Of a stretch of DNA of 64,000 nt, positions 57,721-64,000 are shown in pieces. Source of the stretch: Streptomyces sp. cf386 (GTDB lineage: Bacteria; Actinomycetota; Actinomycetes; Streptomycetales; Streptomycetaceae); the NCBI RefSeq assembly GCF_900103585.1, contig NZ_FNHV01000004.1, positions 186,001-250,000 on the forward strand, written 5' to 3'. The stretch's first letter is position 1; every line of letters begins with the position of its first letter. Made by a program: the position numbers and the translations under genes. The notes below the pieces were generated by a model. The model was not told the DNA's origin. It did no database searches and was given only the letters and a program-made list of their open reading frames with translations.

Positions 57721-59105
57721 ACCGTGTGGTCGTACTCGACATCGTCGGCCTGACCCCGAAGCTGCTGAAGCACATGCCCGCCGTGGCCGCCCTCGGCGAA
57801 CGCGGCTTCCAGGCCCGGCTCGACACCGTGCTCCCGGCCGTGACCTGCACCGTCCAGTCCTCCCTCCTCACCGGCGAACCACCGTCCACACACGGCGCGG
57901 TGGCCAACGGCTGGTACTTCCGCGACCTCGGCGAAGTCCTGCTGTGGCGCCAGCACAACGCCCTCGTCGGCGGCGAGAAGATCTGGGAGACGGCCCGTAA
58001 GTCGAACCCCGACTACAAGGTCGCCAACATCTGCTGGTGGTACGCGATGGGCGCCGACGTCGACTGGACGGTCACCCCGCGCCCCATCTACTACTCGGAC
58101 GGCGCCAAGGAACCCGACTGCTACACCTGGCCGCCGTCCCTGCACGACGAACTCATCGACCGGCTCGGTCCGTTCCCCCTCTTCACCTACTGGGGCCCGA
58201 ACGCGGGCATGCCCTCCACCCAGTGGATCCTGGCCGCCGCCCGCCAGATATTCGACGAGAAGCGGCCCGACCTCACGCTCGTCTATATCCCGCAGATGGA
58301 CTACGAGCCCCAGCGCTCCGGCCCGGACTCACCGGAAACCGTCCGCGCCGCCCGCCAACTCGACGAGGCACTGCGCCCGTTGCTCGACCACTTCCAGCGC
58401 GAGGGCGCGACGGTCGTGGCGCTCAGCGAGTACGGCATCGCGCCCGCGTCCCGCCCGGTCGACATCAACCGCGCCCTGCGCCGGGCCGGCCTGCTGGAGG
58501 TGTACACGCAGGACGGCATGGAGTACCTCGACCCGTGGACGTCCCGCGCGTTCGCGGTCGCCGACCACCAGGTCGCCCACGTCTACGTCCGCGACCCGGC
58601 CGACACGGAGGCCGTCGCGAAGGTGGTCGCCGAACTCGACGGCGTGGACCAGGTGTTGGACACGGAGGGCAAGGCGGCCCACGGCCTGGACCACGAGCGC
58701 TCCGGCGAACTCGTCGCACTCGCCGACCCCGACGCCTGGTTCACGTACTACTACTGGCTCGACGACGAGCGCGCCCCCGACTTCGCCCGTCAGGTCGAGA
58801 TCCACCGCAAGCCCGGCTACGACCCCGCCGAGTTGCTCTACGACGAGACGGTCCCCGCGGTGAAGCTGCGCGCCGTCGGCCAGGTGGCCCGCAAGAAGCT
58901 CGGCTTCCGCTACCGCCTGAAGACGGTCCCGCTCGACCCGTCCGGCGTTCGCGGCAGCCACGGCCGACTGCCCGCCGACTCCGCCGACGGCCCCGTACTG
59001 CTGTGTTCGGAGCCGGATCGGGCGCGGGAGGCGTACGCCGCCACGGAGGTCAAGTCCCTGCTGCTGGGCCTCGCCGGCCTGCACACGGAAGGTACGGAGA
59101 AATGA
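57717..59105 (+). CDS. eboF: Alkaline-phosphatase-superfamily protein of the ebo cluster
   Basis: The 462-residue nucleotide-pyrophosphatase/phosphodiesterase-like protein has an N-terminal metal Asp in VVVLDIVGLTP, the nucleophile region AVTCTVQSSLLTGEPP, IPQMDYEPQR and ALSEYGIAPASRP, and the His in VADHQVAHVY. No signal peptide, so cytosolic. The start overlaps eboE (ATGA) and its stop overlaps the P450 start (ATGA), making a tightly coupled eboE-eboF-P450 unit. Confidence 0.85.
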   Translation: MNRVVVLDIVGLTPKLLKHMPAVAALGERGFQARLDTVLPAVTCTVQSSLLTGEPPSTHGAVANGWYFRDLGEVLLWRQHNALVGGEKIWETARKSNPDYKVANICWWYAMGADVDWTVTPRPIYYSDGAKEPDCYTWPPSLHDELIDRLGPFPLFTYWGPNAGMPSTQWILAAARQIFDEKRPDLTLVYIPQMDYEPQRSGPDSPETVRAARQLDEALRPLLDHFQREGATVVALSEYGIAPASRPVDINRALRRAGLLEVYTQDGMEYLDPWTSRAFAVADHQVAHVYVRDPADTEAVAKVVAELDGVDQVLDTEGKAAHGLDHERSGELVALADPDAWFTYYYWLDDERAPDFARQVEIHRKPGYDPAELLYDETVPAVKLRAVGQVARKKLGFRYRLKTVPLDPSGVRGSHGRLPADSADGPVLLCSEPDRAREAYAATEVKSLLLGLAGLHTEGTEK

Positions 59106-60289
59106 CGACCCACCCGCCCCTGCCCACGATCCGCCCCCTGCTCGACCCGGCCCCCGAATACGCCAAATGGCAGTCCGAGGAGCCGATCCGACGGGTGACG
59201 ATCTGGGGCGACAACAGCCCCTGGCTCATCACCGGTTACGAAGACGCCCGCACCGTCCTCGCGGACCCCCGCTTCGGCGCCGACGCCAACCACCCGAACT
59301 TCCCCCACACTCGCCCCGGCGCCCCGCCGCAGGCCCCCGGCCTCTTCCACCAGATGGACCCGCCGGACCACACCCGGCTGCGCCGCATGCTCATCCCCGA
59401 CTTCACCTTCCGGCGCATCGAGCAGATGGAAGGCTCGATCCAGCGGATCTGCGACGGCCTGCTGGACGCGATGACGGACGGCGGCGCGACGGAAGCGGAC
59501 CTGGTGGCGTCGTACGCACTCCCGCTCCCCACCCTGGCCATCTGCGAACTGCTCGGCGTCCCCTACGAGGACCACGGCTTCTTCCGCGAGAAGTCCAACG
59601 CCCTCACCAGCGTGGCCGGTGACCCGGCCGAGGCGATGGCCGCGCGCATGGCGCTCTACGGCTATCTGCGCGCCCTCATCGATCGGCGCACGCACGACCC
59701 GGCCGACGACCTCGTCTCCCGCCTTGCCACGGACCGCGTGGCGACCGGCGAGGCCACCCTCGACGAGGCCACGGGCATGGTCTCCCTGCTGCTCCTGGCC
59801 GGCCACGAGACGACGGCGAACATGTTCCCGCTGGCCGTGATCGCCCTGCTGCAGAACCCGGCCCAACTGGACGCACTGCGCGCCGACGACTCCCGGTGGC
59901 CGGGGGCGGTGGAGGAACTCCTGCGCCATCTGACCGTCATCCACTCCGGGATACGGCGGGTCGCCACGGAGGACGTCGAGCTGTCCGGGGTCCGCATCAG
60001 CGCGGGGGAGGGCGTGGTGGTGGCCCTGCAGGCAGCCAACCGCGACCCGTCCGTGTACTCCACCCCCGACGCCCTCGACGTCCACCGCGACGCGTCCGGC
60101 CACCTCGCCTTCGGCCACGGCCTGCACCAGTGCCTCGGCCAGTCGCTGGCCCGCGTCGAACTCCGCCTGGGCCTGTCCACCCTGTTCCGCAGGCTTCCGA
60201 CGCTCCGACTGACGGCCTCGGAGGAGTCGCTGACCCCCTCCGCGAGCACGGTCCACGGGGTGCGCTCGCTGCCGGTCGCCTGGCGGTGA
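59102..60289 (+). CDS. Cytochrome P450
   Basis: The 395-residue class I bacterial P450 has the I-helix LLLAGHETTANM, the ExxR motif in GAVEELLRHL, and the heme-ligand loop FGHGLHQCLGQSLARVEL with its Cys. No ferredoxin or reductase gene is adjacent. ATG 59102 overlaps the eboF stop, so it is translated with the ebo genes; it probably oxidises the ebo product or its precursor (inference). It is the last gene of the operon. Confidence 0.93.
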   Translation: MTTHPPLPTIRPLLDPAPEYAKWQSEEPIRRVTIWGDNSPWLITGYEDARTVLADPRFGADANHPNFPHTRPGAPPQAPGLFHQMDPPDHTRLRRMLIPDFTFRRIEQMEGSIQRICDGLLDAMTDGGATEADLVASYALPLPTLAICELLGVPYEDHGFFREKSNALTSVAGDPAEAMAARMALYGYLRALIDRRTHDPADDLVSRLATDRVATGEATLDEATGMVSLLLLAGHETTANMFPLAVIALLQNPAQLDALRADDSRWPGAVEELLRHLTVIHSGIRRVATEDVELSGVRISAGEGVVVALQAANRDPSVYSTPDALDVHRDASGHLAFGHGLHQCLGQSLARVELRLGLSTLFRRLPTLRLTASEESLTPSASTVHGVRSLPVAWR

Positions 60290-60379
60290 ACCCGGGGTGG
60301 CCCGGCCTGCGGGGGCGACCCTGGTCATGCGCCCGGTCGGTAGGGGCAATGGCCTGACCTGGCTGATATAGAGGCAGTC

Positions 60380-60889
60380 ATGACCACCATCAGGCTCGTT
60401 CAGGGTGACATCACGCGTGAGAGTGTCGACGCGATCGTCAACGCCGCGAACTCCTCCCTCCTCGGCGGGGGAGGAGTCGACGGCGCGATCCACCGCCGCG
60501 GCGGCCCCGCGATCCTCGCCGAGTGCCGCAAACTGCGCGCCTCCCAGTACGGCAAGGGCCTGCCCGCGGGGCAGGCGGTGGCCACGACGGCGGGGGAGCT
60601 GGACGCACGGTGGGTGATTCATACGGTGGGCCCGGTCTGGTCGGCCACCGAGGACCGTTCCGAGCTGCTGGCCTCCTGCCACCGGGAATCCCTGCGGGTC
60701 GCCGACGAACTGGGCGCGCGGACGGTCGCGTTCCCGGCGATCTCCACCGGGGTGTACAGGTGGCCGATGGACGATGCGGCTCGTATCGCGGTGGAGGCGG
60801 TGCGGAGCGCACGGACGGTGGTCGAAGAGGTGCGGTTCGTCCTCTTCGACGAGGCGGCGTACGAGGTGTTCGCCCGGCAGCTCGGCTGA
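60380..60889 (+). CDS. Macro-domain protein, probable O-acetyl-ADP-ribose deacetylase
   Basis: The 169-residue MacroD/YmdB-type protein has VQGDITRESVDAIVNAANSSLLGGGGVDGAIHRRGG (pieces GDITRESVDAIVNAAN and GGGGVDGAIHR), VIHTVGPVW and AFPAISTGVYRWP. These bind ADP-ribose. It removes acetyl or ADP-ribosyl groups; the cellular target is unknown. Monocistronic, 90 bp after the P450. Confidence 0.93.
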   Translation: MTTIRLVQGDITRESVDAIVNAANSSLLGGGGVDGAIHRRGGPAILAECRKLRASQYGKGLPAGQAVATTAGELDARWVIHTVGPVWSATEDRSELLASCHRESLRVADELGARTVAFPAISTGVYRWPMDDAARIAVEAVRSARTVVEEVRFVLFDEAAYEVFARQLG

Positions 60890-60918
60890 GGGAGCCGGGG
60901 TGGGCCCGAGTGCGCCGC

Positions 60919-61650
60919 TCAGCTGGGCGCCGGTCGCACACTCTGGTCGATGAGCAGATGCGCGCGTGCGGTGGCGAACAGCTGCTTCTGAGTCGCCAGC
61001 TTTCCGGGAGTGGCGGCGGTGTCGAAGAGCAGCTGATAGACGTGGCCGGCCTTGCCCGCGACGAACAGCTCGACGCGCTTGCGGGGTTCGTCCTGGCCGG
61101 CCGAGTGGTAGTCGATCTCCAACCAGAGGGCGTCCTTGCCGTTCTGCCGGGTCGGGTGGGTGACGACGTCGAGGTCGGCCATCCGGGACACGGACGTGTC
61201 GCGGTACCACTTCAGCTGTCCGGCGCAGGCCGCCTTCGGCGTCGACCCGTACGACAGGTCCCGCTTGAGGCTCATGGCGTGGCTTTCGTCCGGGGAGCTC
61301 CAGTTGCTCTGGATGTCGCTGTCGATGTCCTGAGTCCAACTGTCGGGGACGGCGAAGGTGGCCCTGAGGTCGGGTGCGTCGACCCGGCGCCAGCCGCTCG
61401 GGAGCGCGGAGGACGATGCCGCCGGGTCGGTCGGCGGCGCGGTCGACGCGGACGAGTCCGGTGCTGCCGATGCGGCGGCGGCACCGCCGGCGGTGGTGGG
61501 CCGGTTGCCCGATGACGAGCCCCCGATGAGCGGCACGCCGAACATCGCCAACAGGAGGCCGACGACGGCGGCGGCCGCGGAGACCAACGCGGCGATCTCT
61601 CCCACACTCATCCGACGCCCCGAAGGCGTCCCGTCCCCCGCACCGCTCAC
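60919..61650 (-). CDS. Membrane-anchored exported protein
   Basis: The 243-residue protein starts at GTG 61650, with GGGGAGG 6 nt upstream. One N-terminal helix (EIAALVSAAAAVVGLLLAMFGVPLIGG), an Ala/Ser/Pro-rich linker, then a ~150-residue extracytoplasmic domain (GWRRVDAPDLRATFAVPDSW, LDVVTHPTRQNGKDALWLEIDYHSAG core ALWLEIDYHSAG, FVAGKAGHVYQLLFDTAA). It resembles uncharacterised actinobacterial exported proteins, often paired with kinases. Function unknown. Confidence 0.75.
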   Translation of the reverse strand: MSGAGDGTPSGRRMSVGEIAALVSAAAAVVGLLLAMFGVPLIGGSSSGNRPTTAGGAAAASAAPDSSASTAPPTDPAASSSALPSGWRRVDAPDLRATFAVPDSWTQDIDSDIQSNWSSPDESHAMSLKRDLSYGSTPKAACAGQLKWYRDTSVSRMADLDVVTHPTRQNGKDALWLEIDYHSAGQDEPRKRVELFVAGKAGHVYQLLFDTAATPGKLATQKQLFATARAHLLIDQSVRPAPS

Positions 61651-61846
61651 TTGGGTCCCCTCCCCGTATCGCCCGCCCCGGCCCGTCTCAGGAGTCTCTC
61701 CAGCCTGCAGCCCAACTTCACATGCATGTACGTCAGTTGGGGTGACATCCGGCCACTGCCGACCGGGCCACGGGTCCTTGGCCTCCCGGCAGGCCGCCAC
61801 AGCCCCGCACAATCGTCCGAAAATCATGGCCCGTACACTTATCCAC

Positions 61847-62812
61847 ATGGTTGAGCATCGACTGGTTGACGTGAACGGCGTTCGGCTCCACATCGCCGAG
61901 CAGGGCGAGGGCCCCCTGGTGGTGCTCCTGCACGGCTTCCCCGAGTCGTGGCACTCCTGGCATCACCAGTTCGGCCCGCTGGCCGACGCCGGCTTCCGCG
62001 TGGTCGCCCCCGACCAGCGGGGATACGGACGCAGCGACCACCCCGACGCCGTGGACGCGTACACCATCCTCCACCTGGTCGGTGACGTCGTCGGACTCAT
62101 CCACGCCCTGGGCGAGGAGAAGGCGTACGTGGTCGGCCACGACTGGGGCGCCCCGGTCGCCTGGCACACCGCCCTGCTGCGGCCGGACATGGTGCTCGGC
62201 GTGGCCGGCCTGAGCGTGCCGCCCCCGTCCCGGGGTGCACAGCCTCCGCTGGCCGCCATGGAGGAGAGGTTCGGCGGCCGGTTCTACTGGAACTACTTCA
62301 ACCGCCCCGGTGTGGCCGACGCCGAGTTCGCGAAGGACACGCGCACCACCCTGCGGAAGTTCTTCTACTCGGCTTCCGGTGACACCCCCGCCGCCGACCA
62401 CGGCAAGCAGCCACTGGTCGACCCCGAGCGCGGCTGGCTCGCGGACATGCGGGACCCCGAAGTACTGCCGGCCTGGTTCACCGAGGACGACCTCGACGCA
62501 CTCGCCGAGAGCTTCTCCGGAGGCTTCACCGGCGCCCTCAACTGGTACCGCAACCTCGACCGCAACTGGGAGCTGACCGCTCCCTGGCACGGCGCCGTCG
62601 TCACCCCGCCCGCCCTGTACATCTACGGCGACCGCGACCTGGTCCCGGCGTTCCCGGGCACGCCCGAGTTCATCGAGAGCCTCCCCGACCTGATGCCCAA
62701 CCTGTGGCGCGAGCCCGTCAAGTTGGCAGGTTGCGGACACTGGACCCAGCAGGAACGTCCGGACGACGTGAACCGGGCGCTCATCGAGTTCCTCACGGCT
62801 TGCTCCCGATGA
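61847..62812 (+). CDS. Epoxide hydrolase (alpha/beta-hydrolase fold)
   Basis: The 321-residue enzyme has the oxyanion HGFPESWHSW, APDQRGYGRSD, the nucleophile Asp in VVGHDWGAPVAW, the lid Tyr in LNWYRNLDRNW, YGDRDLVPAF with the acid and the His in GCGHWTQQE. It hydrates epoxides to diols. A -10-like TACACT (61834-61839) ends 7 nt before ATG 61847, suggesting a leaderless mRNA; an in-frame ATG at 61826 would lie upstream of that promoter element. Confidence 0.9.
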   Translation: MVEHRLVDVNGVRLHIAEQGEGPLVVLLHGFPESWHSWHHQFGPLADAGFRVVAPDQRGYGRSDHPDAVDAYTILHLVGDVVGLIHALGEEKAYVVGHDWGAPVAWHTALLRPDMVLGVAGLSVPPPSRGAQPPLAAMEERFGGRFYWNYFNRPGVADAEFAKDTRTTLRKFFYSASGDTPAADHGKQPLVDPERGWLADMRDPEVLPAWFTEDDLDALAESFSGGFTGALNWYRNLDRNWELTAPWHGAVVTPPALYIYGDRDLVPAFPGTPEFIESLPDLMPNLWREPVKLAGCGHWTQQERPDDVNRALIEFLTACSR

Positions 62813-62895
62813 GCCCGATAAGCCCCTGTGCGCCATCCGAATGAATTTGACACACAATCAGACAGCCGTGGATTGCGGCAAGGGAGTCTCGATGT

Positions 62896-64000
62896 GTGAT
62901 CTTCCTGCCCGCCGTCAGGCCCCTCACCGACCGACTGCTCCCCACCGTCGCTGTCGTCCTGTCCCTGGTGACCGCACTTCTCGTCGGTGGTGCGACGCCG
63001 GCCGCGGCCCTGACCAAGCCCGTCATCAACGGGCCCGTGTTCAATGACCCGCTGGGCACGGCGGCGCAGCAGAAGGCGGTCTTCACCCAGCTCGTTCGGC
63101 TGATCGACGCAACGCCGGCCGGGGCGCAGATCCGCGGCGCGATGCACGAGTTCATCGACCAGGAGGTCGCGAACGCGCTGATCGCCGCTCATGGGCGGGG
63201 CGTCGACGTCAGACTCATCGTCGACGACTCGACCTATGTGGGTCCAGGCGGCGCCGAGTTCGGCAACGCGGCGTACCAGTCGCTCAGATCCGTGCTGGGA
63301 ACCAGTACGGGTGCCCGCTCCTGGAGCGTCGTCTGCGACGACCGGTTCGAGGACGCCGACGGAGTGGACGATGTCCAGCGCGGCTGCCTGGCCGTGGCCC
63401 CGCCCCAACCGGCCTACAACCACAACAAGTTCTTCACCTTCTCGAGGATCGGGCCGTTCGACGACGGCACCAGCTATGCGAGGGTCGTGTTCCAGACCTC
63501 CTCGAACCTCTCCGACTGGTACAAGGTCGAGTCCTTCAACGACGCCGTCACCTTCACGGACGGCACGGTGTACAACGCCTACGTCTCGTACCACGAGCAG
63601 CTCCGTCAGGGCCGCACCCTGGCACGCGGCAACAACAACGCGTACTTCTCCACACCGACCGGCTCGACCTATCGCGGCTACTTCTTCCCGCGCGGTGACG
63701 CGTCGTACTTCAACTCGGCCACGGACACCGTCGTCGGCGTGCTCAACGAGATCAGCTGCACCTACACCGGCGCGGACGGGCTGCAGCACCAGACCGACAT
63801 CCGCATCGTGACGCACAGCTTCTTCGGCTCCCGCCGCCAGGTCGCCGACAAACTGGCCCAGCTGCGCGGCCGGGGGTGCTGGATCGACATCATCTACGCC
63901 GACAGTGACTCCGCGATCACCAGTCGGCTGAACGCCGCGGGGATCCAGCACCGCAGATGCCGTATTCCCAACGGCCCCGGAATCGACGTCCGTCCGCACA
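62896..64000 (+). CDS. Secreted phospholipase D-like protein, partial
   Basis: The frame from GTG 62896 (AGGGAG 9 nt upstream) stays open to the window edge (368 codons). A signal peptide (LLPTVAVVLSLVTALLVGGATPAAA) precedes a PLD-fold domain: TQLVRLIDATPAGAQIRGAM, a first HxK motif in YNHNKFFTF followed by QTSSNLSDWYK, and a second half starting at about residue 295 (THSFFGSRRQVADKLAQLRGRG). The second HKD motif lies beyond the edge. It may act on phospholipids or nucleic acids outside the cell. Confidence 0.85.
   Translation, partial: MIFLPAVRPLTDRLLPTVAVVLSLVTALLVGGATPAAALTKPVINGPVFNDPLGTAAQQKAVFTQLVRLIDATPAGAQIRGAMHEFIDQEVANALIAAHGRGVDVRLIVDDSTYVGPGGAEFGNAAYQSLRSVLGTSTGARSWSVVCDDRFEDADGVDDVQRGCLAVAPPQPAYNHNKFFTFSRIGPFDDGTSYARVVFQTSSNLSDWYKVESFNDAVTFTDGTVYNAYVSYHEQLRQGRTLARGNNNAYFSTPTGSTYRGYFFPRGDASYFNSATDTVVGVLNEISCTYTGADGLQHQTDIRIVTHSFFGSRRQVADKLAQLRGRGCWIDIIYADSDSAITSRLNAAGIQHRRCRIPNGPGIDVRPH

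Noticed and set aside
58910..61339. 809-codon minus-strand frame opposite the P450 and macro-domain genes
   Set aside because: It spans several clear genes on the other strand and has no recognisable domain.

Overview
The window is about 64 kb of high-GC actinobacterial DNA with dense, GC3-rich genes, many GTG starts, short ATGA/GTGA overlaps and Streptomyces-type proteins (PucR regulator, F420-dependent oxidoreductase, DUF6278, LRV-repeat protein, ebo cluster). It most likely comes from a Streptomyces chromosome. No rRNA, tRNA or CRISPR array was seen.

Left part (1-13.6 kb). Homogentisate-type tyrosine catabolism (hppD, hmgA and a partial third gene) runs leftward and is divergent from an Lrp/AsnC regulator. 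Next come remnants (a truncated Toprim-like gene), a membrane protein, and a small integrated element: a tyrosine integrase plus an HNH nuclease, ending exactly at the 5' end of pcaL. pcaL is a fused enol-lactonase/decarboxylase of the beta-ketoadipate pathway. It is followed by an MBL-fold protein, exonuclease III, a secreted SGNH hydrolase and a DUF6278 protein.

13.6-24.1 kb holds secreted and membrane hydrolases (CocE-like acyl hydrolase, gamma-glutamyltranspeptidase), a one-TM protein of unknown function, a ClpC-like AAA+ unfoldase, methionine aminopeptidase divergent from a tiny XRE regulator (both apparently leaderless), and a large low-complexity protein.

24.3-33.3 kb is a reductive pyrimidine/hydantoin catabolism locus: beta-ureidopropionase, class III aminotransferase, PucR regulator, second beta-ureidopropionase, dihydropyrimidinase, an LLM-class F420-type oxidoreductase and an NCS1 nucleobase transporter. 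After it come a DUF3558-like secreted protein, an AhpD-like protein, a NarL-type two-component pair and an orphan GntR regulator.

38.0-48.1 kb is a decayed island, flanked by direct repeats that contain an integrase 3' end and a short att-like core. It holds truncated genes (M56 peptidase, ABC permease, FtsK-like, nuclease-like, integrase), an LRV-repeat protein, an alpha/beta hydrolase and an IS701-type insertion sequence with 24-bp inverted repeats and CTAG target duplications. This IS carries a PemK/MazF-like toxin gene inside its ends and a twice-frameshifted transposase.

48.1-64 kb returns to core DNA: a second gamma-glutamyltranspeptidase, a HisN-type phosphatase, then an FAD oxidoreductase followed by an actinobacterial ebo cluster (UbiA prenyltransferase eboC, sugar-phosphate isomerase, eboA, eboB, eboE, eboF) translationally coupled to a cytochrome P450. 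A macro-domain protein, a secreted/anchored protein, an epoxide hydrolase and a partial secreted phospholipase D-like protein close the window.
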